Part shown: piece by piece, positions 15,668-24,457 of the stretch | How positions within the stretch are numbered: the stretch's first letter is position 1 | Layout of the letters: each line of letters opens with the position of its first letter | Source of the DNA: JAOSJT01 sp035914695 | GTDB taxonomy: Bacteria; Bacteroidota; Ignavibacteria; SZUA-365 | Assembly: GCA_035914695.1 (NCBI GenBank) | Contig: JAMIQH010000099.1 | Span: 1-32,224 of the forward strand | Direction: 5' to 3' | Length of the DNA: 32,224 nt | Notes under the pieces: model-generated | Databases searched by the model: none | Told to the model about the DNA's origin: nothing | What the model saw: only the letters and a program-made list of their open reading frames with translations | Made by a program: the position numbers and the translations under genes

Positions 15668-15952
15668 ATGACCACAGTCGAGCTACCGGACATACAGACC
15701 GACGTGACCGATGGCACGGACACGAAGAATCCCGCGAAGGTGATTCTGTTCAATGACAACGTGCACACCTTCGAGGAAGTGATCGCGCAGATCATGAAGG
15801 CCACCTCCTGTTCGCAGGCGAAGGCCGAGGGCTTGACCATGGAGGTGCACACGCGGGGCAAGGCCTGCGTCTACACCGGCGACATGAACGACTGCCTGCG
15901 CGTGAGCCACGTGCTCGAGGAAATCGCCTTGCACACGCAAATCGAGATGTAA
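15668..15952 (+). CDS. clpS: ATP-dependent Clp protease adaptor ClpS
   Basis: ClpS delivers N-degron substrates to ClpAP and changes its substrate choice. The 94-aa protein has a disordered acidic N-terminus (residues 1-22) and the ClpS core: KVILFNDNVHTFEEVIAQIM (24-43), with the Asn29-Asp30 pair that grips the substrate N-terminus, then VHTRGKACVYTGD and the final helix VSHVLEEIA. The gate position equal to E. coli Met40 is Phe35. The reading frame is open upstream, but ATG 15668 begins right before the usual tail; no strong Shine-Dalgarno sequence is seen. It is 24 bases upstream of alaS and starts the run of five plus-strand genes. No clpA is in the window. Confidence 0.93.
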   Translation: MTTVELPDIQTDVTDGTDTKNPAKVILFNDNVHTFEEVIAQIMKATSCSQAKAEGLTMEVHTRGKACVYTGDMNDCLRVSHVLEEIALHTQIEM

Positions 15953-15976
15953 CACATTCACCGACTGATAGAGACC

Positions 15977-18565
15977 ATGACTTCCACGGAAATACGCCAG
16001 AGCTTCCTCGATTTCTTCGCCGGCAAGGATCATCGTATCGTGCCGTCCGCTCCCGTCGTGCCGCACGACGATCCGACCCTGTTGTTCACCAACGCCGGCA
16101 TGAACCAGTTCAAGGACGTGTTCCTCGGTGCTGGTTCGCGCGGCTACGTGCGCGCCGCCGACACGCAGAAATGCATTCGTGTGTCGGGCAAGCACAACGA
16201 TCTCGAGGAAGTGGGACGCGACACCTACCACCACACCTTTTTCGAAATGCTGGGCAACTGGAGCTTTGGCGATTACTACAAGCGCGAGGCCATTGCCTGG
16301 GCCTGGGAATTGTTGACGGAGGTCTGGAAACTGCCGAAGCAGCGTCTGCACGCCACGGTGTTTCGCGAGGACGATGAGGCCCTCGCGCTGTGGACCGAAT
16401 TGACGGACATCGATCCGTCGCATGTGCATCGTTTCGATGAAAAAGACAATTTCTGGGAAATGGGCGACACAGGTCCCTGCGGTCCCTGCTCGGAAATTCA
16501 CATCGATCTCACGCCCGATTGCAGCGGTGGTCCGTTGGTCAATGCCGGCGTGCCGGAGGTGATGGAGATCTGGAACCTCGTGTTCATCCAATACAATCGC
16601 GACGAACACGGCACGCTGCACGAATTGCCGCGCAAGCATGTGGATACGGGCATGGGCTTCGAGCGCATTTGCGCGGTGCTGCAGGGCAAGTACTCGAATT
16701 ACGACACCGATGTGTTCATGCCGCTCATCGACCGCATTGCCGAGGTGACCGAGCAACCCTACGAAGGTGAGCAGCGGCAGGTGGCCATGCGCGTCATCGC
16801 GGATCATGTGCGCATGCTGTCCTTCTCCATTGCCGATGGCGCCATGCCCGGCCCCGACGGCCGCGGCTATGTGCTGCGCCGCATTCTTCGCCGCGCCGCG
16901 CGCTTCGGACGCAATCTCGGCATGCGCGAACCCTTTGTCTGGAAACTGGTGGAAACGCTGGGCGACACCATGGGCGCGGTGTTTCCCGAACTGCTGGCGC
17001 AGCGCTCCATCGTCGAGCGCGTCATCCGCGCCGAGGAGGAGAGCTTCAACGCCACGCTCGACCGCGGACTGGAAATTTTCGAGGACATCGCCGCGCGCAC
17101 CCGCGCCAACGGCGGCACGCTGATCGCCGGCGAGGATGTGTTCAAACTCTACGACACCTTCGGCTTCCCGCTGGATCTCACCGCGCTGCTCGCCTCCGAG
17201 CAGCAACTCGATGTGGATACCGCGCGCTTCGAAATCCTGCTGGACGAGCAGAAGCAGCGCTCGCGCGCCGTGACCAAAAGCAAAATCACCGTGCCCATGG
17301 CGGCACAGGGCGGCCTGCACCTCGAGATGATCGAGGATGCGCAGGGTAGCGCCTTTGTGGGCTATGATGCTCTGGAGGTGGAAGCGCGCGTCACGGGACT
17401 GCTGCGGGAAAACGGAGCACTGTATCTTGTGCTCGAAAGCACGCCCTTCTACGTGGAGTCCGGCGGTCAGGTGAGCGATACCGGTCGCATCGAATGGAAT
17501 GGCCGCACAGCCGAACTGCGCGCCCTGCTCAAGGCCGACGGCACCATCGTCCATGTGGTGAACGATACGGAGGACTTCGCGCCGGTGCTGGGCGATACCG
17601 TACGCGCCGTGGTGCTGGAAGACGCGCGCCGCGATACCATGCGCAATCACACCGCCACGCATCTCTTGCATGCAGCGCTGCGCTCGGTGCTGGGCACGCA
17701 TGTGCAGCAGGCGGGTTCGCTGGTCGATCCCGGGCACCTGCGTTTCGATTTTTCCCATTTCGAAAAAGTGAGCGACGAGCAGCTCGCCGAAATCGAGCGC
17801 CAGGTCAATGCCCACATCCTCGCTGGCTTCCCTGTGCAGCAGCATCGCGACGTGCCCTTCGATGAAGCGCGTACCATGGGCGCGTTGATGTTTTTCGGTG
17901 ACAAATACGGCGACCGCGTCAACGTGCTACAAATCGGCTCGGTGTCGATGGAGTTCTGCGGCGGCACGCATGTGCGCAACACCTCCGACATCGGCCTGTT
18001 TAAAATCACCTCCGAAAGTTCCATCGCCAGCGGTACCCGCCGCATCGAAGCGGTGACAGGTCGCGGCGTGCTGCATTACATCGATGAAATGCAGCAGCGC
18101 CAGGAGCAGCAGCAGGCGCGCGAGGAGCAATTGCACGAGCGCATCAAGCAATTGGAAAAAGAAGTCGCAAAGCAGGCCCTGCAACAGGGGGCGGCGCAGA
18201 TCGATGCACTCATTGCCGCTGGCGAGGAGTGGAACGGTGGCCGCATCGTTGTCGCCCGCGTGGAAGCCGCGGATGCCGAACAACTCAAAGCGCTCGCTGA
18301 TGTGCTGCGCGAGAAATTGGGTTCGGGCGTCGGACTCCTTGCGTCCGTGGTCGACGATAAAGTGCAGCTCGTCTGCGTGGTGACCGACGACATGGTGTCG
18401 CGCGGCATCAAGGCCGGTGCCGTTGTCACACCGCTCGCCAAGAAGCTGGGTGGCGGTGGTGGTGGACGCCCGCACATGGCCACGGCGGGTGCGCGCGATG
18501 TGGCGGGACTCGATGCCGTCCTCGCCGAAGCCCCGGCGGTGATTCGCGGTGGAGGCGCTTCCTGA
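15977..18565 (+). CDS. alaS: alanyl-tRNA synthetase
   Basis: AlaS charges tRNA-Ala. The 862-aa length is typical. The class II catalytic core is at the N-terminus (IRQSFLDFFAGKDHRIVPSAP, NAGMNQFKDVFLG, and the EVGRDTYHHTFFEMLGNWSFGDYYK region), followed by the GRGYVLRRILRRAARF segment that reads the G3-U70 pair. The editing domain has the metal ligands of HTATHLLH and CGGTHVRNTSDIG. A coiled-coil (about residues 695-740, Glu/Gln-rich) leads to the glycine-rich C-Ala domain with GGGGGGRPHMATAGA near the end. ATG 15977 has only a weak purine leader. The stop overlaps the next start as TGATG. Confidence 0.98.
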   Translation: MTSTEIRQSFLDFFAGKDHRIVPSAPVVPHDDPTLLFTNAGMNQFKDVFLGAGSRGYVRAADTQKCIRVSGKHNDLEEVGRDTYHHTFFEMLGNWSFGDYYKREAIAWAWELLTEVWKLPKQRLHATVFREDDEALALWTELTDIDPSHVHRFDEKDNFWEMGDTGPCGPCSEIHIDLTPDCSGGPLVNAGVPEVMEIWNLVFIQYNRDEHGTLHELPRKHVDTGMGFERICAVLQGKYSNYDTDVFMPLIDRIAEVTEQPYEGEQRQVAMRVIADHVRMLSFSIADGAMPGPDGRGYVLRRILRRAARFGRNLGMREPFVWKLVETLGDTMGAVFPELLAQRSIVERVIRAEEESFNATLDRGLEIFEDIAARTRANGGTLIAGEDVFKLYDTFGFPLDLTALLASEQQLDVDTARFEILLDEQKQRSRAVTKSKITVPMAAQGGLHLEMIEDAQGSAFVGYDALEVEARVTGLLRENGALYLVLESTPFYVESGGQVSDTGRIEWNGRTAELRALLKADGTIVHVVNDTEDFAPVLGDTVRAVVLEDARRDTMRNHTATHLLHAALRSVLGTHVQQAGSLVDPGHLRFDFSHFEKVSDEQLAEIERQVNAHILAGFPVQQHRDVPFDEARTMGALMFFGDKYGDRVNVLQIGSVSMEFCGGTHVRNTSDIGLFKITSESSIASGTRRIEAVTGRGVLHYIDEMQQRQEQQQAREEQLHERIKQLEKEVAKQALQQGAAQIDALIAAGEEWNGGRIVVARVEAADAEQLKALADVLREKLGSGVGLLASVVDDKVQLVCVVTDDMVSRGIKAGAVVTPLAKKLGGGGGGRPHMATAGARDVAGLDAVLAEAPAVIRGGGAS

Positions 18566-19341
18566 TGCGTCCCAGCCCGGTGTATGATGGACTGCGCGAG
18601 GCGCGGGAGCAGGGCAGGGCGCTGCTCTTCGTGCTGGTGGATCCCGACAAGGCGGATCCCACGGAATTGCCGGGCTTCGCCGCCGATGCGGAGCAGGCGG
18701 GCGTGGATGGATTTCTTGTGGGCGGCAGTCTTGCCTTGCTCCCCACGTTCGAGCAGTGCATTCGCCATCTCAAGCTGGGCACGAGCAAACCGGTGATCAT
18801 TTTCCCCGGAGGGATTCATCAGATTTCCGGCGAGGCGGACGCGATACTGTTTTTATCCATCATCAGCGGACGCAATCCCGAGCAGCTCATCGGGCAGCAT
18901 GTCATTGCCGCGCCACTCGTGCGCGAGCTGGGCCTGGAAGCCATTTCCACGGGCTATCTGATCGTGTCCTCCGATACCGTCACCAGCACCGAGTACATGA
19001 GTTACTCGAAGCCGGTGCCGCGCGAGAAGCCCGAGATCGCCGCCGCCCACGCGCTCGCCGCCGATTTGCTCGGCATGAAACTCGTGTATCTCGAAGCCGG
19101 GAGCGGCGCTAATCAGAGCGTACCCGCAACGATGATCCGCATGGTGTCGGCGCTGGTGGATGTGCCCGTTATTGTCGGTGGCGGCATTCGCACACCGGAA
19201 GCCGCCGCCGAGAAAGTGGCGGCGGGAGCGTCCATCGTCATCGTCGGCAATCATTTCGAACACGAGGACAATCGATCACAACTTCGCGCGTTCGCCGAAG
19301 CCGTACACAACGGGCGTGCGCATTCCCTGCTGGATGTTTGA
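18565..19341 (+). CDS. geranylgeranylglyceryl phosphate synthase family protein (archaeal-type ether lipid enzyme, bacterial group)
   Basis: Members join a polyprenyl diphosphate to sn-glycerol-1-phosphate, forming the first ether bond of archaeal lipids; bacterial relatives include PcrB and a Bacteroidota group. The 258-aa TIM barrel shows VLVDPDKAD (beta 1), GFLVGGSLAL, PVIIFPGGIHQIS, AILFLSIISGRNPEQLIGQH, AISTGYLIV, KLVYLEAGSGA and VIVGGGIRTPEAA with IVIVGNHFE at the phosphate-binding end. The length and the YLEAGSGA and STGYLIV signatures suit the larger group II enzymes. ATG 18565 overlaps the alaS stop by one base, with GGTGGAGG just upstream, so the two are coupled. Whether the organism has glycerol-1-phosphate dehydrogenase is not visible here. 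Confidence 0.92.
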   Translation: MRPSPVYDGLREAREQGRALLFVLVDPDKADPTELPGFAADAEQAGVDGFLVGGSLALLPTFEQCIRHLKLGTSKPVIIFPGGIHQISGEADAILFLSIISGRNPEQLIGQHVIAAPLVRELGLEAISTGYLIVSSDTVTSTEYMSYSKPVPREKPEIAAAHALAADLLGMKLVYLEAGSGANQSVPATMIRMVSALVDVPVIVGGGIRTPEAAAEKVAAGASIVIVGNHFEHEDNRSQLRAFAEAVHNGRAHSLLDV

Positions 19342-19354
19342 ATGGAGGTGCATC

Positions 19355-20182
19355 ATGCCGCGATCGTCTCTGCTCCTGACCATCGTCCCGCTCCTGCTCA
19401 TCGCCTGCGCACCCATGGTCGAACTGGAGGAGGAAAGCGCCGCCGTGCAGGCGCGTCTTGATTCCCTGGAAATGCATCACGCCGACTGCCGTGCCGAGAA
19501 CACACTCCTGCGTGACCGGCTCGATGCCATCGAGCGCGAGAATGTGCAGCTCGATGACAAGAATCGTCGCCTCACCGCACGGCTCTCCGAGTTGCAACAA
19601 GAGGATCCGCTGATCACCGGCGCGGAGCCCGCGCGCGCATCCATCGACGCCGTGGCCACGCCTCCTCCCGCGCTTGCGAGTGATGCCCCGGAAGCCACAC
19701 CCCCGCCCGCATCCGCGGACGAAGTACCGCGGGAGGAGGGAGCGGCGACGCCCCCGGCGAATCTCCCTGCCGACGTGCGTTCCGTGTACGATGCATCCAT
19801 GCCCGCCGATCTCTCGTACCTGCGGGCATATCAAACCGCCCTGCACGCCTTCAACGCCGAGCGCCACGGGGAAGCCCTCCAGCAATTCGAACACTTGTTG
19901 CAGCAATCCACACCCAACGACATGGGCGACAATTGCCTGTACTGGATGGGTGAAGCGGCCATGCGGCTCGGCAGACACGCGGCGGCGTACAAGCGCTTTT
20001 CGGCCGTGCTGGAATGCGCTGGAAGCGATAAAGCCGCCGTGGCCCTGCTGGGACGCGCCAATGCCGCCATCGCGCTAGCGCAGACCGCCGAGGCCCGCGC
20101 GGATCTCGAAACGCTGCAACGCGAACATCCGAACACACGCGAGGCCGCCGAGGCCGCCCGTGTACTGAGAACGATCCGTTGA
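19355..20182 (+). CDS. CpoB/YbgF-like lipoprotein with coiled coil and TPR repeats
   Basis: A 275-aa predicted lipoprotein. The signal peptide ends in a lipobox (LLLIAC, Cys18). Residues about 22-78 form a coiled coil (LEEESAAVQARLDSLEMHHAD and on), 85-140 are a proline/alanine linker, and about 155-270 contain TPR-like helix pairs (YLRAYQTALHAFNAERHGEALQQ, DNCLYWMGEAAMRLGRHAAAYKRF). This coiled-coil plus TPR layout matches CpoB/YbgF of the Tol-Pal system, which helps coordinate outer-membrane constriction with wall synthesis; the lipid anchor is different from E. coli. ATG 19355 has GGAGGTG four bases upstream; 13 bases separate it from the previous gene. No tol or pal genes are nearby, so function is inferred from domain order only. 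Confidence 0.82.
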   Translation: MPRSSLLLTIVPLLLIACAPMVELEEESAAVQARLDSLEMHHADCRAENTLLRDRLDAIERENVQLDDKNRRLTARLSELQQEDPLITGAEPARASIDAVATPPPALASDAPEATPPPASADEVPREEGAATPPANLPADVRSVYDASMPADLSYLRAYQTALHAFNAERHGEALQQFEHLLQQSTPNDMGDNCLYWMGEAAMRLGRHAAAYKRFSAVLECAGSDKAAVALLGRANAAIALAQTAEARADLETLQREHPNTREAAEAARVLRTIR

Positions 20183-20216
20183 TCTTCGTCATTTCATCGC
20201 CCGGATAAGGACACCT

Positions 20217-22034
20217 ATGAACAGCACAGCACCATCGCTCGGCGGCGCACTCCCCGCGCGCGCGGATATCGATCCGGCATACCGCTGGACTATTGAAGAC
20301 CTCTATGCCACGGTGGAGGAATGGGAGCAGGATTTCCAGGCCATCGAACGCATGATCGGCGAAATCGCATCGTACCGCGGCACTCTCGGACGGGACGGCG
20401 CCGCCCTCTTGCGCTGGCTGCATTTCGCGGACGATCTCAACATTATCACCGGGAAACTGGGCAACTACGCCTTCCGGCGCTTCGACGAGGATACCACCAA
20501 CACGCTGTATCAGGGCCTGATGGACAGGGTGATGTCGCAGCATGCGCGTATCAGCGCCGCGACCTCGTGGGTGGTTCCCGAAATCCTCGCCATCGACGAA
20601 AGCTCGGTGCGCGCCTTCGTCGCCGGCACCGACGGACTGGACGTGTACGCGCATCATCTCGATGAGATTCTGCGCATGAAGCAGTTCACGCTCAGTTCGC
20701 GCGAAGAGGAATTGCTCGCCTTGTCCATCGAGGCCACCAGCGCCGCGGCCAACATTTTCAGCATGTTCAATGACGCCGACATCCGTTTCGGCAGTATTCG
20801 CGGCGAGGATGGCGGCGAGGTGGAGGTGACCAAGGGTCGCTACATACAGATGCAAGAGTCGCAGGACCGCCGCGTGCGCGAGGATGCGTTCACGGCGCTG
20901 TACGGCAGCTACGGTGCATGGAAAAACACGCTCTCGGGCATGCTCAGCAGCCAGGTGAAGCGCGAGATGTTCTATGCGCGCGCGCGCGGCTACGCCAACA
21001 CGCGGCACATGGCCCTGTACGAGGACAACATCCCCGAAGCCGTGTACGACAATGTGGTGCGCACCATCAACAACAATCTCGAACCGCTGCATCGCGCCAT
21101 GGAACTGCGTCGCGCGGTGCTCGGTCTCGACAGCGTACGTCCCTGGGATCTGTACGTGCCGCTGGTGCCGGAGACATCGCTGCGTGTGACCTGGCCCGAT
21201 GCGTTGCGCATGGTGGAGGAAGCGCTGGGCACGCTCGGTGCGGAGTACGTGCGCGATTTGCACGACGGCTTGCACAGCGGATGGATCGACGTGTACGAGA
21301 ACAAGGGCAAGGCCTCCGGCGCGTACTCCGCCTGGACCTACGGCGCGCATCCCTTCGTGCTGATGAACTACACCGACACGCTGAAGGACGTGTTCACGCT
21401 CGCCCATGAAATGGGTCACGCGATGCACTCCTTTTACACCTGGCAGCATCAGCCGGCAGTGTACGGAGGGTACACCATTTTCTGCGCCGAAGTGGCATCC
21501 ACCTGCAACGAGTTACTCCTCGTCCACCATTTACTGCACACGCGTCCCGAGCGCGACGTGCAGAAGCACATTCTGCTGCATTACATCGACACCATCCGTG
21601 GCACGGTGTACAATCAGGCGCTGTTCGCCGAGTTCGAGCAGCGCATCCATCGCCATGCGGAAGAGGGCGGGGCATTGACCGTGGATCTGATGAGCGAGAC
21701 GATAGGCGAATTGTACGCCCGGTATTACGGTCCCGCATTCAGTATCGATCCGCGCTTCGCATTGAACTGGGCGCGCATACCGCATTTTTACCGAAGCTTC
21801 TACGTGTTTCAGTACGCCACCGGCCTCTCCGCCGCCGCGGCCATTTCGCGGCGCATACTCGATGGCGAGGCCGAGGCCTTGCCGCGCTATCTGCAATTCC
21901 TGCGCTCCGGCAGTTCGCGCTACTCCATCGACCTGCTCCGCGACGCGGGAGTGGACATGACCTCGCCCGATCCCGTGGCAGCCACGGCGGATCTCATGAA
22001 CGACTTGCTCGACCGCGTGGAAGCACTGATGTAA
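20217..22034 (+). CDS. pepF: oligoendopeptidase F (peptidase family M3)
   Basis: A cytoplasmic zinc metallopeptidase that degrades short peptides. The 605-aa length and N-terminal start (WTIEDLYATVEEWEQDF) match the PepF branch of M3. The catalytic HEMGH motif is at residues 397-401 inside FTLAHEMGHAMHSFY, with the third zinc ligand expected in FCAEVASTCNE (about 425-435). The C-terminal part has GTVYNQALFAEFE and the substrate tyrosine-rich stretch IPHFYRSFYVFQYATG, as in oligoendopeptidases. ATG 20217 follows AAGGA by seven bases. It is the last gene of the clpS-to-pepF run and ends before a strong two-way terminator. Confidence 0.95.
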   Translation: MNSTAPSLGGALPARADIDPAYRWTIEDLYATVEEWEQDFQAIERMIGEIASYRGTLGRDGAALLRWLHFADDLNIITGKLGNYAFRRFDEDTTNTLYQGLMDRVMSQHARISAATSWVVPEILAIDESSVRAFVAGTDGLDVYAHHLDEILRMKQFTLSSREEELLALSIEATSAAANIFSMFNDADIRFGSIRGEDGGEVEVTKGRYIQMQESQDRRVREDAFTALYGSYGAWKNTLSGMLSSQVKREMFYARARGYANTRHMALYEDNIPEAVYDNVVRTINNNLEPLHRAMELRRAVLGLDSVRPWDLYVPLVPETSLRVTWPDALRMVEEALGTLGAEYVRDLHDGLHSGWIDVYENKGKASGAYSAWTYGAHPFVLMNYTDTLKDVFTLAHEMGHAMHSFYTWQHQPAVYGGYTIFCAEVASTCNELLLVHHLLHTRPERDVQKHILLHYIDTIRGTVYNQALFAEFEQRIHRHAEEGGALTVDLMSETIGELYARYYGPAFSIDPRFALNWARIPHFYRSFYVFQYATGLSAAAAISRRILDGEAEALPRYLQFLRSGSSRYSIDLLRDAGVDMTSPDPVAATADLMNDLLDRVEALM

Positions 22035-22081
22035 GGCAGGCGATGCGCGCCGTACGGCGCGAAGCATGGGGGGTAAAAACA

Positions 22082-22116
22082 ACAACACGAAGGATCGCTC
22101 CTTCGTGTTGTCGTTT
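22082..22116. terminator. bidirectional terminator between pepF and rpsA
   Basis: A perfect 13-bp stem (22082-22094 with 22099-22111), loop TCGC. AAAAAC precedes it on the left, giving the U tract for rpsA (-); CGTTTC follows on the right for pepF (+). Confidence 0.88.
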
Positions 22117-22133
22117 CAGTTCTGTTGTGAAAG

Positions 22134-24107
22134 TCAGACGGCGGGCGTCGTCTCGTCCGCGGGTGCGGCTTCGTCCGTTGCGGGCGTGTCATCCGCCGGA
22201 GCTTCGGCAATCGGATCGGCTGCGATCTCTTCCGCTGGCGCCTCCACCGGCTCGACGGTTTCGGCTTCGGGCTCAACGGCGGCCACTTCTTCCACCACAA
22301 CTTCCGCAACGGGTTCTGTCACTTCAGGCGCTTCCGCGACGGGTTCGGTGACTGCGGGTGTTTCCACTGCGGCTTCAACCACGGCGGGCGCCTCCACGAC
22401 CGGTGCGGGAGCGGGTTCGGCGGCGGCGGTGGCGTTGAGGAGTTTCTGCAAGCCCTCGATGTCGCCAAGACGGAAAGCGTTGTCCGACGGCGAGCTGTGC
22501 GGCATGGTGAAGTCCTCGTCGCCACCACGCTCGCGGCGCGGCGGACGATCATCGGAATCGTCGCGCATGATCGCGCCGATCATGCTGTGACGCTCGGGAT
22601 TCATTTCGAGAATTTTCACGCGCACGCTGTCGCCGACATTCACCGTTGCGACCTGCTGTGTCGGGGCGCCGCGGCGTTTGCGACCGCCCATTTTGCCACG
22701 CGGCACGAAGCAGTCGATGTCGAAATCCATCGCCACGATGGCGCCGGATTCCATGATCATCTTCACGGTGCCGTTGGCTTCGGTGTCCTGTGGGAACACA
22801 TTGGCCAGGCGCGGCCAGGGATCGGGCTGCGTGGCGCGGAGACTCAGACTGATGCGGCGGTCCTTGGTGCGCACGTCCATTACCTGCACTTCGATCACAT
22901 CACCCACATTGACGACTTCCGAAGGCGTTTGCACGCGCTTGGTCCACGACAGGTCGGAGATGTGCACCATGCCGGTGACGCCGGACTCGAGTTCGACATA
23001 GGCGCCGAAATCGGTGAGGTTGACCACTTTGCCCTTGACCGTGGTGCCGACAGGATATTTACCTTCGACCTGTGCCCAGGGGCTTTCGGTGAATTCCTTC
23101 ATGCTCAGCGCAATGCGCTCTTCCTTCATGTCGATGCCCACGATGCGCACTTTCACGGTCTCGCCCACTTTCAGCACTTCGTGCGGTGTGGCGACGCGTC
23201 GCTTGCTCAGGCGTGTGATGTGGATCAGGCCGTCGGTGCCGTCGAGGTCCACGAAGGCGCCGTAATTCGTGATGGAGGTAACCACACCTTCGACGACGGA
23301 GTTCTTTTCCAACTCGAGCATGCGCTTGCGGCGCAGGGCACGGCGGCGGCTGCACACGAATTTGCGCTTCGCGAATTCGCCCAATTCAATCACGACCATT
23401 TCCACGGTCTGACCCACCACGGCCTCAACCTCGCTCGGGTCGGTACGGCCGGTGCGGCTGAACTGCGAACGCGGCACGAATCCTTCGAGGCCTTTGTAAT
23501 CCACAATCGCACCACCAGGAATGCTGCGCAGCACAGTCATGGGGAGGAGTTCCAGTGACTGGAAGGCCGCGCTCAGTTCGTCCCAGATCGGCTGCGCTTC
23601 CTCGTCGGACATTTTATTCTTCTTGCCGCGCGATTTCTTCTGTCCTTCTTCGCCTTCGGTAACCGGTGCAGCGTCGGCAGCGGGTGCGTCGGCAGCGGGT
23701 GCGTCGGCAGCGGGTGCGTCGGCAGCGGGTGCGTCGGCAGCGGGAGCGTCGGCGACGGGAGCGTCGGCGACGGGAGCGTCGGCAGCGGGAGCGTCGGCAG
23801 CGGGAGCGTCGGCAGCGGGAGCGTCGGCAGCGGCTTCCACGACGGCCTCGGTGACCGGCGCTTCGATAGCTTCAGTGGCGGCCGGGACTTCTTCCATGAC
23901 GACGGGGGACGGTTCCGCTGTGACCTCCGGTTCCGGTGTGGGCACTGTTTCGCTCACAGGTGCGGGTTCTTCGGCAGGCGCGGAAGGAGAATCCTGAGTC
24001 TCTGGAGCCGTGCTATCGACCGGGCTGTCCATCGTCTGCTCGGGTTGCTCGATGTTGGCCTCGGGTTGCATCTCGGGGTTCTCGTTGGGGTTCGGCTCGT
24101 TCGTCAT
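22134..24107 (-). CDS. rpsA: 30S ribosomal protein S1 with long repetitive tails
   Basis: S1 helps load mRNA on the ribosome. This 657-aa form has four S1 domains (about residues 185-255, 270-337, 355-425, 443-515), seen for instance in VVEGVVTSITNYGAFVDLDG and VKGKVVNLTDFGAYVELESG. The N-terminal about 165 residues are acidic and disordered and contain an A-A-D-A-P tract (about 95-147); the C-terminal about 120 residues are another Pro/Ala/Glu/Val tail. Bacteroidota S1 proteins often have such extensions, but both tails here are large. ATG 24107 is chosen, with TGGAAA upstream; an in-frame GTG at 24119 would add four residues. It is transcribed alone and ends at the terminator at 22082. Confidence 0.95.
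   Translation of the reverse strand: MTNEPNPNENPEMQPEANIEQPEQTMDSPVDSTAPETQDSPSAPAEEPAPVSETVPTPEPEVTAEPSPVVMEEVPAATEAIEAPVTEAVVEAAADAPAADAPAADAPAADAPVADAPVADAPAADAPAADAPAADAPAADAPAADAAPVTEGEEGQKKSRGKKNKMSDEEAQPIWDELSAAFQSLELLPMTVLRSIPGGAIVDYKGLEGFVPRSQFSRTGRTDPSEVEAVVGQTVEMVVIELGEFAKRKFVCSRRRALRRKRMLELEKNSVVEGVVTSITNYGAFVDLDGTDGLIHITRLSKRRVATPHEVLKVGETVKVRIVGIDMKEERIALSMKEFTESPWAQVEGKYPVGTTVKGKVVNLTDFGAYVELESGVTGMVHISDLSWTKRVQTPSEVVNVGDVIEVQVMDVRTKDRRISLSLRATQPDPWPRLANVFPQDTEANGTVKMIMESGAIVAMDFDIDCFVPRGKMGGRKRRGAPTQQVATVNVGDSVRVKILEMNPERHSMIGAIMRDDSDDRPPRRERGGDEDFTMPHSSPSDNAFRLGDIEGLQKLLNATAAAEPAPAPVVEAPAVVEAAVETPAVTEPVAEAPEVTEPVAEVVVEEVAAVEPEAETVEPVEAPAEEIAADPIAEAPADDTPATDEAAPADETTPAV
23671..23835 (-). 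repeat. 15-bp minisatellite inside rpsA (11 units)
   Basis: Eleven contiguous 15-bp units (GCGTCGGCAGCGGGW on the plus strand; the last one incomplete at its end) encode A-A-D-A-P repeats in the S1 N-terminal tail. Units 1-4 end in T and 5-10 in A, a synonymous change, and units 6-7 carry a change that makes Val in place of Ala. Such block structure points to expansion by slippage or unequal recombination. Confidence 0.95.
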
Positions 24108-24215
24108 GGTGGTTTCCACTTGTTGTGAACAGTTCGGGCACGTGGGTGCCGGTTTTCAGGCTACGTGATTTCAGCATGTCAGCGCGGATCATGCGGAAAT
24201 AGCATACAACGCTGG

Positions 24216-24223
24216 CAGATATA
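24216..24223 (-). promoter_or_regulatory. weak candidate promoter box for rpsA
   Basis: On the minus strand TATATCTG resembles the Bacteroidota -7 element, about 110 bases before the rpsA start. The -33 position reads TTTCA instead of TTTG, so support is weak. Confidence 0.25.
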
Positions 24224-24295
24224 CAAGTTAGCGAATAGAGTTTGAAATGGCAATATGAAATGAAATTGCGTGCAATGCAAGAATTTGCCCCTGCT

Positions 24296-24319
24296 TGATT
24301 GCGCACGTGATTGCGCACA
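24296..24319. repeat. 12-bp direct repeat upstream of rpsA
   Basis: TGATTGCGCACG and TGATTGCGCACA stand head to tail in the spacer between dapD and rpsA. A short inverted repeat ATTGCGTGCAAT lies about 25 bases closer to rpsA. They could be binding sites, but nothing else supports this. No gene is visible in the 350-base spacer. Confidence 0.5.
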
Positions 24320-24382
24320 CCGGGGTAGGGGCCATTAGGGGAGAGTGGTGAGGGTAGAGTAGTACGGAGGTTATGTCGGATG

Positions 24383-24418
24383 AAAAACATTGAAACGACC
24401 ACGCTGTCGTTTCAATGT
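24383..24418 (-). terminator. Rho-independent terminator after dapD
   Basis: A perfect 13-bp stem (24387-24399 with 24406-24418), 6-base loop, followed on the minus strand by a U run from the AAAAA at 24383-24387. It lies 40 bases past the dapD stop. Confidence 0.9.
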
Positions 24419-24457
24419 CAACGAGCCATCATCGGACATTCGATCCTCGATGCACGT

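Noticed and set aside
15361..15671. Small open frames over the CACAGAT repeats
   Set aside because: They are translations of the tandem repeat and change character at its borders.
15683..17845. 720-codon open frame on the minus strand opposite clpS and alaS
   Set aside because: It mirrors the codon pattern of alaS, is histidine-rich low-complexity sequence and has no ribosome binding site or domain.
23671..23835. Possible CRISPR-like array
   Set aside because: The 15-bp units are contiguous without spacers and keep the rpsA reading frame, so it is a coding minisatellite.
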